Of a stretch of 9,799 nt of DNA, positions 1 through 7,937 are shown one piece after another. The notes under the pieces were generated by a model that made no database searches, was not told the origin of the DNA, and saw only the letters and a list, made by a program, of their open reading frames with translations. The position numbers and the translations under genes are program-made. This DNA comes from Rhodanobacter sp. UBA5168 (GTDB lineage: Bacteria; Pseudomonadota; Gammaproteobacteria; Xanthomonadales; Rhodanobacteraceae): contig DHXA01000205.1 of NCBI GenBank assembly GCA_002413455.1, positions 1 to 9,799 on the forward strand, given 5' to 3'. Position 1 is the first letter of the stretch; every line of letters begins with the position of its first letter.

Positions 1-141
1 CGCATGGGCCATGCCGGCGCGATCATCTCCGGCGGCAAGGGCACCGCCGCGGCGAAGTTCGCCGCGCTGGAGAAGGCCGGCGTCACTACGGTGAAGTCGC
101 CGGCCGACCTCGGCAAGACGCTCGCACGGTTGATGAAGTAA
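1..141 (+). CDS. sucD: Succinyl-CoA ligase (ADP-forming) alpha subunit, C-terminal end (partial)
   Basis: Only the last 46 codons are in the window; the gene enters from the left in frame 1 and ends at TAA 139-141. The fragment opens with [16 protein letters not shown], the segment around the active-site phosphohistidine of succinyl-CoA synthetase alpha subunits. The histidine codon is at 10-12 (His246 in the E. coli enzyme). The rest ([20 protein letters not shown]) is the usual C-terminal helix region of SucD. The enzyme interconverts succinyl-CoA and succinate with formation of ATP or GTP in the TCA cycle, working with the beta subunit SucC in the cytoplasm. sucC would be expected just upstream, outside the window. 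A strong hairpin follows 24 bases after the stop. The family identification is secure; no other family carries this motif set. Confidence 0.95.
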   Translation, partial: RMGHAGAIISGGKGTAAAKFAALEKAGVTTVKSPADLGKTLARLMK

Positions 142-165
142 GTCAGTACCGCTGTGCCGTAAAAT

Positions 166-203
166 ACGAAGGCCGCGATTCGTCGCGGCCTTCGTCGTTT
201 CTG
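166..203 (+). terminator. Perfect 13-bp hairpin with TTCG loop after sucD; probable terminator
   Basis: Bases 166-178 pair perfectly with 183-195 around a TTCG loop (179-182). The stem is GC-rich in the middle with AAGGCCGCGA/TCGCGGCCTT as its core. The following bases (CGTCGTTTCT) form only a poor T-tract, so it may be a weak intrinsic terminator, an mRNA-end stabiliser, or a partial-readthrough element rather than a tight stop. It ends only about 7 bases before the nadE ribosome-binding site, so any transcript that starts further upstream and reaches nadE must cross it. Confidence 0.75.
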
Positions 204-215
204 GAGTTCCGGTTC

Positions 216-1847
216 ATGGCAAAGCTGCGTTTGGCGCTGGCCCAATTCGATTTTCCTGTGGGTGCGGTGGCGGCGAATGCTGCCAAGGCAGCCGAACTGA
301 TCGTCCAGGCGCGCAGCGGCGGCGCCGGCCTGGTGGCGTTCCCGGAGCTGGCCTTGAGCGGCTATCCGCCGGAGGACCTGCTGCTGCGGCCGAGCTTTCT
401 CGCCGCCTGCGCCAGTGAACTCGCCGCGCTGGCGGCCACGACCCGAGGCATCGCCGCACTGGTGGGTCATCCGCACAGCGAGGGTGAGGTCTACAACGGC
501 GCCAGCGTGCTGCGCGACGGCCGGATGGAATGCACCGCGCACAAACAGGCGCTGCCGAACTACGGTGTGTTCGACGACAAGCGCTATTTCCGCCCCGGCC
601 ATGAAACGGCCACCGTGGTCATCGACGACGTGCGCGTCGGCTTGCTGATCTGCGAGGACGTATGGCAGCCGGAGCCCGCAGCACAGGCGGCGGCGGCAGG
701 CGCCGAACTGCTGCTGGTGATCAATGCCTCGCCATGGGACGAGGCCAAGCAGGCCGAGCGCGAAGCCGTGCTGGTCGCGCGGGCGCTTGAAACCGGCTGC
801 GCGGTCGCCTACGTCAACATGGTTGGCGGGCAGGACGAGCTGGTCTACGACGGTGCCTCGCTGCTGGTGAATGGCGACGGCTCGATCGCCGCACGGGCAC
901 CGGCGTTTGTCGATGCGCTGCTGTGGGCCGGGTTCGATCCGGCCACGCGCACGTTGCACGCGGAGAACTGGCCGGTCGCTGCCGACGGTTCGATCGAAGC
1001 CACGCTGTACGCCGCCCTGGTGCGTGGCATCCGCGACTACATCGACAAGAACGGTTTCGGTGGCGTACTGCTGGGGCTGTCAGGCGGCATCGACTCGGCG
1101 CTGACGCTGGCGCTGGCGGTCGATGCGCTGGGTGTCGACCGGGTCACCGCGGTGATGATGCCCACCCGCTACACCTCGCAGCTGTCGCTGGACGGTGCGC
1201 GCGCCCAGGCGGAAAAACTGGGCGTGGACTATCACGTGATCTCGATCGAACAGACCTACGAGTCGTTCGTTACCGCGCTGGCCCCGGCGTTCGGCGGCAA
1301 GGGCGCCGATACGACGGAAGAGAACCTGCAGTCGCGCACCCGCGGCGTGATGTTGATGGCGCTGTCCAACAAACATGGCAGGCTGCTGCTGGCGACCGGC
1401 AACAAGAGCGAGATGGCCGTGGGCTACGCCACCCTGTACGGCGACATGTGCGGTGCCTACGCGCCGCTGAAGGACGTCTACAAGACCGTGGTGTACCAAC
1501 TGTCGCGCTGGCGCAATGCGCAGGCGGCGAAGGCCGGCGAAGGCGACAGGATTCCGGCCGCGGTGATCGAGCGGCCACCGTCGGCGGAATTGCGCGACAA
1601 CCAGACCGATCAGGATTCGCTGCCGCCGTATGACGAACTGGACGCGATCCTGGCTCGCTTCATCGAGGCCGAACAGTCGCAGGCGGAAATCGTGGCGCAG
1701 GGGTTTGATGCCGAAACCGTGCGCCGAGTGGTGCGGCTGGTGTTGCTCAACGAATTCAAGCGCCGGCAGTCGGCACCGGGTCCGCGTGTGACTACCCGCG
1801 CGTTCGGCCGTGAACGGCGCTATCCCATAACGTCCGGATGGCATTGA
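216..1847 (+). CDS. nadE: Glutamine-dependent NAD+ synthetase (two-domain)
   Basis: 543 aa. It catalyses the last step of NAD+ synthesis: ATP-dependent amidation of nicotinate adenine dinucleotide, with ammonia drawn from glutamine. Residues 1 to about 260 are a nitrilase-like glutaminase domain with its catalytic triad visible: Glu44 in FPELALSGYPPEDLL, Lys110 in HKQALPNYGVFDDKRYF, and Cys146 in LLICEDVW. Residues about 265-540 are the synthetase domain with the ATP pyrophosphatase P-loop SGGIDS at 289-294 and TGNKSE at 394-399. The C-terminal part carries RPPSAELRDNQTDQDSLPPYDELD, typical of NadE. The length fits the shorter bacterial glutamine-dependent class. The ATG at 216 has TGGAG at 202-206, 9 bases upstream. 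The gene stands alone: a hairpin precedes it and bamD converges on it. Identification is secure and no key residue is missing. Confidence 0.97.
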   Translation: MAKLRLALAQFDFPVGAVAANAAKAAELIVQARSGGAGLVAFPELALSGYPPEDLLLRPSFLAACASELAALAATTRGIAALVGHPHSEGEVYNGASVLRDGRMECTAHKQALPNYGVFDDKRYFRPGHETATVVIDDVRVGLLICEDVWQPEPAAQAAAAGAELLLVINASPWDEAKQAEREAVLVARALETGCAVAYVNMVGGQDELVYDGASLLVNGDGSIAARAPAFVDALLWAGFDPATRTLHAENWPVAADGSIEATLYAALVRGIRDYIDKNGFGGVLLGLSGGIDSALTLALAVDALGVDRVTAVMMPTRYTSQLSLDGARAQAEKLGVDYHVISIEQTYESFVTALAPAFGGKGADTTEENLQSRTRGVMLMALSNKHGRLLLATGNKSEMAVGYATLYGDMCGAYAPLKDVYKTVVYQLSRWRNAQAAKAGEGDRIPAAVIERPPSAELRDNQTDQDSLPPYDELDAILARFIEAEQSQAEIVAQGFDAETVRRVVRLVLLNEFKRRQSAPGPRVTTRAFGRERRYPITSGWH

Positions 1848-1957
1848 ACCCCGGCGTCGAAGATTGCAGCGACACGGCCGAAGGCGAACCCACGTGGCCG
1901 CTCGTCCCCTGCTGGCGAAAAGGATCGGCTAAGCGTTGCGCGCCTGCGGAATCCCCA
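1848..1957. other. Short intergenic stretch between nadE and the bamD terminator
   Basis: These 110 bases hold no ORF I can support. No strong terminator for nadE is visible. Only a poor dyad (CGGCC near 1875-1879 against GGCCG near 1896-1900, with a long loop) is present. nadE transcripts may end at the bamD hairpin (1964-1983), whose plus-strand tail CTCCTTGTTTCC is a weak T-tract. Confidence 0.5.
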
Positions 1958-1983
1958 CAAAAAAGCCGGCAATGACGCCGGCT
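1958..1983 (-). terminator. Rho-independent terminator of bamD
   Basis: Read on the minus strand this is AGCCGGC (1983-1977), a 6-base loop, GCCGGCT (1970-1964), then a run of six T (1964-1959). A 7-bp GC-rich stem directly followed by a T-tract is a textbook intrinsic terminator. It lies 27 bases after the bamD stop codon. On the plus strand the hairpin is followed by CTCCTTGTTTCC, so it could also act weakly on nadE transcripts, making it partly bidirectional. Confidence 0.9.
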
Positions 1984-2010
1984 CCTTGTTTCCATTGGAT
2001 GGATGAGAAA

Positions 2011-2877
2011 TCAGTGATGGCCCGAGAACGGCACCAGCTTGCGCAGTGTGGACGGCGGGCGCGGCCACCTGGCGTCGGTCAGGTACGGGTGATTCGGGTA
2101 GTTCAGCGCCAGTACCTGACGGGACTGATCGGCCAGGGCTTTCTGGTCGAGTGCCAGATAACTGCGGGTGAGAATCGCCAGCGCATCGCCAGCCTGCGGT
2201 GCCTGCTGGTAGTGCTCGATCACATACTGCGAGCGATCGGCGGCGGCGATGTAGGCCTTGTTGCGCAGGTAGAACTCGGCCACGTTGATTTCGAACTGGG
2301 CCAGCACGTTGCGCAGGTAGATCATGCGCTGGCGCGCATCGGCGGTATAGGCACTGTCGGGAAAGCGCCGCGACAGTTCGGAGAAATCGTCAAACGCCTG
2401 CAGGTTGTAGCCCTGATCGCGCCGCGCCTCCGAGCCTCCCCGGCCGATATAACGCTCGATCACGCCACTGGTGCGATCAAAATTGATCAGACCGCGCAGG
2501 TAGTAGGCATAATCGACATGTTTGTTGGTCGGATAGGTCTTGATGAAGCGGTTCACGGTCGACAAGGCATCATCCGGCTGATTGTCCTTGTACTGCGAGT
2601 AGGCCAGATCGAGCTGGGCCTGTTCGTTGTACTCGCCCGACGGGAAGCGTGCGACCAGGCGCTGGTAGGCCTTGCTGGCAGCGGCGTAGTCGGCATTCTC
2701 CATCGAGGCATGCGCATTGTTGTACAGCGCATCCAACGGCATGGTGTCGATGGACTCGTGCTTGGACTTGAACATCGAACATGCACTCATCGACATCGCG
2801 AGCGCCAGCACGGCGAGCACCTTGAGGGCAGGCAATTGGGACATCGGCAGCTTGGACAAGCCCATTGATAGGCGCAT
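2011..2877 (-). CDS. bamD: Outer membrane protein assembly lipoprotein BamD (YfiO/ComL)
   Basis: 288 aa from the chosen start. BamD is an essential lipoprotein of the BAM complex, which folds beta-barrel proteins into the outer membrane, and acts from the periplasmic face. The N-terminus is a type II signal peptide: hydrophobic LPALKVLAVLALAMSMSA followed by the lipid-attached Cys33. The rest is TPR-like helical repeats of the YfiO family, including LYNNAHASMENADYAAASKA, RFPSGEYNEQAQLDLAYSQY, RFIKTYPTNKHVDYAYYLRG and RRFPDSAYTADARQRMIYLR. The length is somewhat above the 245 aa of E. coli BamD. Start choice is uncertain: in-frame ATGs at 2877, 2865 and 2844 all leave an acceptable signal peptide, and none has a clear Shine-Dalgarno. 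The open frame extends to 2949, but that would overlap rluD and add an implausible N-terminus. The gene is divergent from rluD, as in E. coli, and ends at a strong terminator. Confidence 0.94.
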   Translation of the reverse strand: MRLSMGLSKLPMSQLPALKVLAVLALAMSMSACSMFKSKHESIDTMPLDALYNNAHASMENADYAAASKAYQRLVARFPSGEYNEQAQLDLAYSQYKDNQPDDALSTVNRFIKTYPTNKHVDYAYYLRGLINFDRTSGVIERYIGRGGSEARRDQGYNLQAFDDFSELSRRFPDSAYTADARQRMIYLRNVLAQFEINVAEFYLRNKAYIAAADRSQYVIEHYQQAPQAGDALAILTRSYLALDQKALADQSRQVLALNYPNHPYLTDARWPRPPSTLRKLVPFSGHH

Positions 2878-2947
2878 AGGAATGAATTCAGATGTTTGAA
2901 CGAAAAGGCATGATAGCCGAAACCGGCTGCAGCCCGCGGAGCGTGGC
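2878..2947. promoter_or_regulatory. Divergent bamD/rluD control region
   Basis: These 70 bases separate the two divergent start codons and are more AT-rich than the genes on either side. On the minus strand, TATCAT (complement of 2910-2915) matches 5 of 6 bases of a sigma-70 -10 box and would give a bamD leader of about 25 bases. The sequence 17 bases upstream of it is a poor -35. On the plus strand TTGAAC at 2896-2901 resembles a -35 but has no matching -10. The assignment as a promoter region rests mainly on gene orientation. GGAG at 2938-2941 is the rluD ribosome-binding site. Confidence 0.35.
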
Positions 2948-3922
2948 ATGACCGCGATCCGGCACGAGGCCGAAGTGCCGCTGGCCGCCGCAGGACGCAG
3001 GTTCGACCAGGCTTTGGCCGAGATGTTCCCCGACTATTCGCGCTCACGGCTCAGCGGCTGGATCAAATCCGGGGCGGTGACCCTGGATGGCGCGCAGGCG
3101 CCACCGCGGCAGCTGCTGCGTGGTGGCGAGCAGGTGCGGCTGCAGGTCGAACTGGAAACCGAGGTGACCAGCGCGCCCGAGGACATCACGCTGGATATCG
3201 TGCATGAGGACGAACACCTGCTGGTGCTGAACAAGCCGTCCGGGCTCGTCGTCCATCCCGGTGCCGGCAACCCGGCCGGCACCCTGCTCAACGCCTTGCT
3301 GCATCACGACCCGAAGCTCGCCGAATTGCCGCGGGCGGGCATCGTGCACCGGCTGGACAAGGACACCTCCGGCCTGATGGTGGTGGCAAAGACACTGCCG
3401 GCATACACCGCGCTGGTCGACCTGCTGTCGCGGCATGAGGTGGAACGGCAGTACGAGGCCGTGGTGCTGGGCACCATGGTGGCCGGCGGCACGGTGGATC
3501 AGCCGATCGGCCGCAGCATGGGCGATCGGCTGCGCCAGGCGGTGCGCGACGAGGAAGACGGCAAGCGCGCGGTGACCCATTACCGGCTGCGCGAGCGCTT
3601 CCGCGCGCACAGCCTGCTGCAGTGCCAGTTGGAGACCGGCCGCACGCATCAGATCCGCGTGCATCTGGCGCACATCGGCCATTCGCTGATCGGTGACCCG
3701 TTGTACGGCGGCGGCCTGAAGCTGCCCAAGGGTGCCAGCGCGCAGCTGATCACCACACTGCGCGGATTTCGCCGGCAGGCGCTGCATGCCGAGAAGCTGT
3801 CGTTCATCCATCCGGTCAGCGGCGAGGCGTTGTCGTTCAGTGCCGACCGGCCGGATGACCAGTTGGCCTTGATCGAGGCACTGCGCGCGGATCTGCTAGA
3901 ACACGGTTCGGACCATTACTGA
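2948..3922 (+). CDS. rluD: 23S rRNA pseudouridine synthase, RluA family (RluD type)
   Basis: 324 aa, very close to the 326 aa of E. coli RluD. It converts uridines 1911, 1915 and 1917 (E. coli numbering) in helix 69 of 23S rRNA to pseudouridine during large-subunit assembly. Residues about 17-70 are an S4-type RNA-binding domain ([26 protein letters not shown]). The catalytic domain follows, with [11 protein letters not shown] at 95-105, the signature [18 protein letters not shown] containing catalytic Asp137, and [25 protein letters not shown] at about 231-255. The ATG at 2948 has GGAG six bases upstream. RluD rather than RluC is chosen because of the neighbours: bamD divergent upstream and pgeF downstream is the conserved rluD setting. 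It probably forms an operon with pgeF across a 73-base gap. Confidence 0.94.
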   Translation: MTAIRHEAEVPLAAAGRRFDQALAEMFPDYSRSRLSGWIKSGAVTLDGAQAPPRQLLRGGEQVRLQVELETEVTSAPEDITLDIVHEDEHLLVLNKPSGLVVHPGAGNPAGTLLNALLHHDPKLAELPRAGIVHRLDKDTSGLMVVAKTLPAYTALVDLLSRHEVERQYEAVVLGTMVAGGTVDQPIGRSMGDRLRQAVRDEEDGKRAVTHYRLRERFRAHSLLQCQLETGRTHQIRVHLAHIGHSLIGDPLYGGGLKLPKGASAQLITTLRGFRRQALHAEKLSFIHPVSGEALSFSADRPDDQLALIEALRADLLEHGSDHY

Positions 3923-3995
3923 GGCGGCGGGCAGTGCCGCTGTGCGACGGGCTTCGTTTAAGCTGCGCAATCCGTTCCACGATTCCCCGCGACCC
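3923..3995. other. rluD-pgeF intergenic gap
   Basis: Seventy-three bases without a convincing terminator. A weak 5-bp hairpin (GCGGC 3924-3928 with GCCGC 3936-3940) lacks a T-tract, so transcription from rluD probably continues into pgeF. The open frame of pgeF extends back to a GTG at 3942, but the added residues (MRRASFKLRNPFHDSPRP) do not resemble the family N-terminus. Confidence 0.4.
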
Positions 3996-4739
3996 ATGAC
4001 CGATACCTGGATCTTTCCCGACTGGCCGGCTCCGCCGCGGGTGCATGCAGCCGTCACCACCCGCCTGGGGCCAGGCCTGTCGGCGGCGCCGTTCGAGCGC
4101 TTCAATCTCGGCCTGCGCAGCGGCGATTCGGCCGACGCGGTCAGCGCCAACCGCAGCGCGCTGCAACAGGTGTTGGCGCTGCCGGCGTCGCCGCGCTGGC
4201 TGCGTCAGGTGCACGGCATCAACGTGGCCGAACTGGGGCCGTTGCCCAGCGCGGACGAACCGCAAGCGGATGCTGCGGTATCCCGCATTCCGGGCACCGT
4301 GCTTTCGATCCTCACAGCCGACTGCCTGCCGGTGCTGTTCTGCGCCGACGATGGCAACGAGATTGCCGCGACGCACGCCGGCTGGCGTGGCCTGGCCAGC
4401 GGCGTGCTGGAGGCGACGGTGCAACAGCTGCAGACGCCACCTGCGCGCCTGCTGGCATGGCTGGGGCCGTGCATCGGCGCGGCTTCGTATGAGGTGGGCG
4501 GGGAGGTGCATGCCGCCTTCGTCGCCCACGACGCGATCGCAGCGGCGTGTTTCGTGTCGACCCGGCCCGGCCACTGGCTCTGCGATCTGGCGGGACTGGC
4601 GCGGCAGCGCCTGGCGGCGGCAGGGGTCACGCGAATCCACGGTGGCGGTTTCGATACGCACGCCGACCCGAGGTTCTATTCCTACCGCCGCGACGGTGCC
4701 CGCAGCGGCCGTTTCGCCAGTCTGATCTGGCTGGCGTAA
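3996..4739 (+). CDS. pgeF: Peptidoglycan editing factor PgeF (YfiH; laccase-domain family)
   Basis: 247 aa, matching the usual size of about 243. PgeF is a cytoplasmic protein that in E. coli keeps non-canonical amino acids such as L-Ser or Gly out of the peptidoglycan stem peptide. Relatives of this fold (YlmD, LACC1/FAMIN) act on purine nucleosides, so the chemistry may be nucleoside phosphorolysis or deamination rather than the polyphenol oxidation in older annotations. The metal-binding residues are visible: His73 in RQVHGINV, Cys110 in TADCLPVLF and His127 in [15 protein letters not shown]. Family motifs [15 protein letters not shown] and [16 protein letters not shown] follow. The ATG at 3996 is preferred because [22 protein letters not shown] matches the family start; its Shine-Dalgarno is weak, which would fit coupling to rluD. 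It ends only 10 bases from the convergent otsA stop. Confidence 0.93.
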   Translation: MTDTWIFPDWPAPPRVHAAVTTRLGPGLSAAPFERFNLGLRSGDSADAVSANRSALQQVLALPASPRWLRQVHGINVAELGPLPSADEPQADAAVSRIPGTVLSILTADCLPVLFCADDGNEIAATHAGWRGLASGVLEATVQQLQTPPARLLAWLGPCIGAASYEVGGEVHAAFVAHDAIAAACFVSTRPGHWLCDLAGLARQRLAAAGVTRIHGGGFDTHADPRFYSYRRDGARSGRFASLIWLA

Positions 4740-4749
4740 CGCATCGGCA

Positions 4750-6135
4750 TCAGCTGCGCAGGGCCTGCAGGAACGCAACGCGCCAGACCGTGATGTCGTT
4801 CTCGTGCAGCACCGTCATCATGGCGTTCCAGCGCTCGCGCCGTTCGTCCAGTGACATGCTGAGGGCGCGCTGCAGCGCGTCGGCGACTTCCTCCGTATCG
4901 GCGGGGTTCACCAGCAGCGCCTCGGTGAGTTCCTGCGCGGCACCGGCGAAGCGCGACAGCACCAGCACGCCGGGATCCTCGGGGTCCTGGCTGGCCACAT
5001 ACTCCTTGGCCACCAGGTTCATGCCATCGCGCAGCGGGGTCACCAGGCCGACCCGCGCGGTGCGGTAGTAGCCGGTCAACAGCCGGTGCGGGAACGACTT
5101 GTTGATGTAGCGCACGGGGGACCAGTCCGGTGCGGCGTATTTGCCGTTGATGTGGCCGGCGCTGCGTTCCAGTTCGCGGCGGATCTGCCGGTACTCCAGC
5201 ACCGCGCCGCGCGAGGGTGGGGCGATCTGCAAGAAGGTGATCCTTCGATGCAGTTCGGGCGCACGCTCGAGCAGCCGCGCATACGCCTGGAAACGCTCGG
5301 GCAGGCCCTTGGAATAATCCAGTCGATCGACGCCGATGATCAGCGAGCGACCTTCCAGGCTGTCGCGCAGCTGGCCGATTTCCCGGTTCGACACAGCGGC
5401 GCGCGCCATCTCGGCGATGCCAGTGGTGTCGATGCTGATCGGAAAGGCCGCGGCGCGGAACAAGCGCCCGTTGGCGCTGCGCATGCGTCCGTCGCGGCGC
5501 ATCGTGGCGCCGGTCTCGTGCAGGAAATAGTCTTCCAGTGCACGCAGGTCGCGGGTGGTGTGCACGCCGATCAGGTCGTAGCTGGCCAGCGTTTCCAGCA
5601 GCTCGCGATGGTTGGGCAGCGCGATCAGCAGGCCGGCGGCGGGGAGCGGTGTATGCAGAAAGAAACCGATGCGATTCTTCACGCCGCGCTGGCGCAGCAT
5701 CGCGGCCAGCGGGATCAGATGGTAGTCGTGCACCCAGATGATGTCATCGGGCCTGATGAGCTGGCGCAACCGATCGGCAAACAGTTCGTTCACCCGCAGA
5801 TAGCCGTCCAGATGGCTGCGCTGGTAGTCGACGAGGTCGGGACGGTAATGCAGGATCGGCCACAGCGCGCCGTTGGCGAAGCCGGTGTAGAAATCGTCAT
5901 GATCGGCGCGCGACAGGTCGATGGTGGCGTAGTCGACTTTCGCGTCGTGCAGCCGGTGTACTTCGGCCGCCGTTTCGGCGGCGAGCTTGCCGCTCCAGCC
6001 GAACCACAGGCCACCGCGTTCGCGCAGTGCCGCCTGCAGCGCCGAGGCCAGGCCGCCGGGTGCGGTCTGGCGTGGCAGGGCGACGCGGTTGGACACCACC
6101 ACCAGGCGGGCGCCGGAGGGGCGTGGCGTGGTCAC
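4750..6135 (-). CDS. otsA: Trehalose-6-phosphate synthase OtsA (GT20)
   Basis: 461 aa. It transfers glucose from a nucleotide sugar (UDP-glucose in E. coli) to glucose-6-phosphate, giving trehalose-6-phosphate in the cytoplasm. GT20 residues known from E. coli OtsA are all present: Arg17 in VVVSNR, the GGLWFGWSG loop at 41-49, Tyr83, Asp137 in WVHDYHLIP, Arg271 and Lys276 in [14 protein letters not shown], and Asp370 to Glu378 in [34 protein letters not shown] at 330-343 is also typical. It is slightly shorter than E. coli OtsA (474 aa) because it lacks the C-terminal tail. The start is GTG at 6135, overlapping the TGA of the GH15 gene as GTGA (6135-6132) and preceded by GGGAGG, so translation is probably coupled. 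It is the last gene of the otsB-GH15-otsA cluster and converges on pgeF with a 10-base gap. Confidence 0.96.
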   Translation of the reverse strand: MTTPRPSGARLVVVSNRVALPRQTAPGGLASALQAALRERGGLWFGWSGKLAAETAAEVHRLHDAKVDYATIDLSRADHDDFYTGFANGALWPILHYRPDLVDYQRSHLDGYLRVNELFADRLRQLIRPDDIIWVHDYHLIPLAAMLRQRGVKNRIGFFLHTPLPAAGLLIALPNHRELLETLASYDLIGVHTTRDLRALEDYFLHETGATMRRDGRMRSANGRLFRAAAFPISIDTTGIAEMARAAVSNREIGQLRDSLEGRSLIIGVDRLDYSKGLPERFQAYARLLERAPELHRRITFLQIAPPSRGAVLEYRQIRRELERSAGHINGKYAAPDWSPVRYINKSFPHRLLTGYYRTARVGLVTPLRDGMNLVAKEYVASQDPEDPGVLVLSRFAGAAQELTEALLVNPADTEEVADALQRALSMSLDERRERWNAMMTVLHENDITVWRVAFLQALRS

Positions 6136-7937
6136 AGCGCATCCTCCCAGCGCCGCGACAACCGCATCGCGGCCTGGATCAGGCCGACCAGCGAATAGGT
6201 CTGCGGATAGTTGCCCCAGTGTTCGCCGCTGACCGGGGCGATGTCCTCGGACAGCAGGCCCAGTGCATTGCGCTGCTTCAGCATGTGCTCGAACATCGCC
6301 CGCGCCCGTTCCTTGCGGCCGGTGGCGGCGAGCGCCTCGATGTACCAGAACGTGCAGATGTTGAAACTGGTCTCTGGCGCGCCGAAATCGTCCGGCGCGA
6401 TATAGCGGAACAGATAGTTGCCGCGGCCAAGCGCCACTCCGATCGCGTCGACGGTGGCGATGAAACGCGGGTCACCGGCTTCGACAAAACCGATGTCGGC
6501 AAGCAGCAGCAGGCTGGCGTCCAGATGTTCGCCATCGTAGGCGTCGACGAAGTGGCCGAGCTGTTCGTTCCATGCGTGCGCTTCGATACTGGCATGCAAT
6601 TGCACGGCTTCCTCATGCCAGTATCGCGCGCGGTCGTCGAGCCCCAGTTCGGTGGCGATGTGAGCCAGGCGGTCGCATGCGGCCCAGCACATGGCAGCGG
6701 AATAGGTATGCACAGCGGCGCGGCCGCGGTACTCCCACAATCCGGCATCGGTCTGCTCGGCCATGCGCAACGCAGTCGTGCCCATCCTTTCGAGTCGGCG
6801 AAATGTCACTTCGTCGCCGCGATGCTCGAGCCGGCAGTCGAAGAACAATTGTGCCGAGGCAAGCACCACCGAACCGTAGACATCGTTCTGGCGCTGCCGC
6901 CAGGCATCGTTGCCAACCCGCACCGGGCCCATCCCCCGATAACCCCTGAGCGTGTCCACCTGGCGTTCGGGCAGTTCGTCCTCGAAGGTGATGCCGAACA
7001 CCGGGCCAAGCTCGGCGGTGTCCTTGTTGGCGACGAGGTTGAAAGCGAAACGGATGTACTCCTCCATCGTGCGCGTTGCACCCAGGCGGTTGAGCGCGCG
7101 CACGGTGAACGCGGCATCGCGCAGCCAGCAGTAGCGGTAATCCCAGTTGCGTGCGGTGCCGCCCGATTCCGGGATCGAGGTGGTCAGCGCGGCCACGATC
7201 GCGCCGGTGGCTTCGTACTGGCACAGCTTCAGCGTGATCGCCGCGCGGATCACTGCCGCCTGCCACTCGTACGGAATCGACAGGTAGCGCACCCATTCGC
7301 GCCAGTAGTCCAGCGTGCGCTCCAGTGCCAGGTGGACGAAGTCGGCCACGTTGTCGTTGAGGGTTTCGTCCGGACCGAACACGAAATGCGCGGGCCGGTC
7401 GAGGCTGAAAATCAGTCCGCGCTCGATCAAGGGTGTCGACACGTCGCTGGTCAGGCGTTGCACCACATCGCTGAGCAGGTAGCGGATGTGATTGCTGCCC
7501 GAGGTGGTTTGCGCGGCGCGCGCGCCGTAGTCGCACAACGGGCGCATCCGGACGCGGATGCGCGGCGATCCGCTGATCGGAGCTGCCCGGCGCGTCAGCA
7601 TTTCCGGATGGTAGACGCGTCCATTCGAGCGATAACGCGGTGCGAAGTCGGTGATCTCGACGGCGCCACCATGGCGGTCGAATACGCGTGTCACCAGCAC
7701 CGCCGTATTGGCCAGATAGAACTGCTCGGCGTGTTCAAAATCCTCCAGCTCGATCGCCCACTCGCCACCTTCGATCACCGGCGAGAGCAGGGTGCAGAAG
7801 CTGGCGTCGGCGTCGAAACGGGGCAGGCAGCACCAGACGATGCTCGCCTGGCTGTCGATCAGGGCGGCGACACTGCCGTTGCCGATCACGCCAAGCTCAA
7901 GGCTGGCGCGCTGGATCGCCTTGGGGGAGTCGGACAT
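6132..7937 (-). CDS. Glycoside hydrolase family 15 protein (probable trehalase or glucoamylase-type alpha-glucosidase)
   Basis: 601 aa. GH15 enzymes are inverting alpha-glucosidases; bacterial members include glucoamylases, glucodextranases and the mycobacterial-type trehalase. Residues 1 to about 210 are the N-terminal beta-sandwich domain of bacterial GH15 proteins (LGVIGNGSVAALIDSQASIVWCCLPRFD). Residues about 220-600 form the alpha/alpha barrel, with the signature NWDYRYCWLRDAAFTV at 264-279, GYRGMGPVRVGN at 332-343, and GLWEYRG at 399-405. Glu402 in GLWEYRG aligns with the general acid of fungal glucoamylase (WEE motif). Glu564 in LLSEDIAPVSGEHWGNYPQT aligns with the general base. Both catalytic acids are therefore kept and the enzyme should be active. 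No signal peptide is seen, so it is probably cytoplasmic. The ATG at 7937 lies inside the otsB 3' end (41-base overlap). Position between otsB and otsA suggests trehalose or a related glucoside as substrate, but this is inference. Confidence 0.9.
   Translation of the reverse strand: MSDSPKAIQRASLELGVIGNGSVAALIDSQASIVWCCLPRFDADASFCTLLSPVIEGGEWAIELEDFEHAEQFYLANTAVLVTRVFDRHGGAVEITDFAPRYRSNGRVYHPEMLTRRAAPISGSPRIRVRMRPLCDYGARAAQTTSGSNHIRYLLSDVVQRLTSDVSTPLIERGLIFSLDRPAHFVFGPDETLNDNVADFVHLALERTLDYWREWVRYLSIPYEWQAAVIRAAITLKLCQYEATGAIVAALTTSIPESGGTARNWDYRYCWLRDAAFTVRALNRLGATRTMEEYIRFAFNLVANKDTAELGPVFGITFEDELPERQVDTLRGYRGMGPVRVGNDAWRQRQNDVYGSVVLASAQLFFDCRLEHRGDEVTFRRLERMGTTALRMAEQTDAGLWEYRGRAAVHTYSAAMCWAACDRLAHIATELGLDDRARYWHEEAVQLHASIEAHAWNEQLGHFVDAYDGEHLDASLLLLADIGFVEAGDPRFIATVDAIGVALGRGNYLFRYIAPDDFGAPETSFNICTFWYIEALAATGRKERARAMFEHMLKQRNALGLLSEDIAPVSGEHWGNYPQTYSLVGLIQAAMRLSRRWEDAL
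6143..6148 (-). promoter_or_regulatory. Ribosome-binding site of otsA inside the GH15 gene
   Basis: GGGAGG on the minus strand, 7 bases upstream of the GTG start of otsA at 6135. It lies within the last codons of the GH15 gene and decides the otsA start. Its strength, with the 4-base stop/start overlap, points to translational coupling and a single mRNA. Confidence 0.8.

Noticed and set aside
1936..2868. Plus-strand open frame of 310 codons over bamD
   Set aside because: BamD on the other strand has a lipobox, TPR repeats and a terminator. The plus-strand product resembles no family I know.
3942..3995. Upstream GTG start for pgeF
   Set aside because: The added 18 residues are unlike PgeF N-termini, and the protein from 3996 already has the normal family length.
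6869..6886. Loss of the usual Glu in the DVYGEV segment of GH15 (here DVYGSV, Ser356), suspected at first to be loss of the catalytic acid
   Set aside because: The general acid aligns instead with Glu402 in GLWEYRG, equivalent to the WEE motif of glucoamylases, and the general base with Glu564. Both are present.
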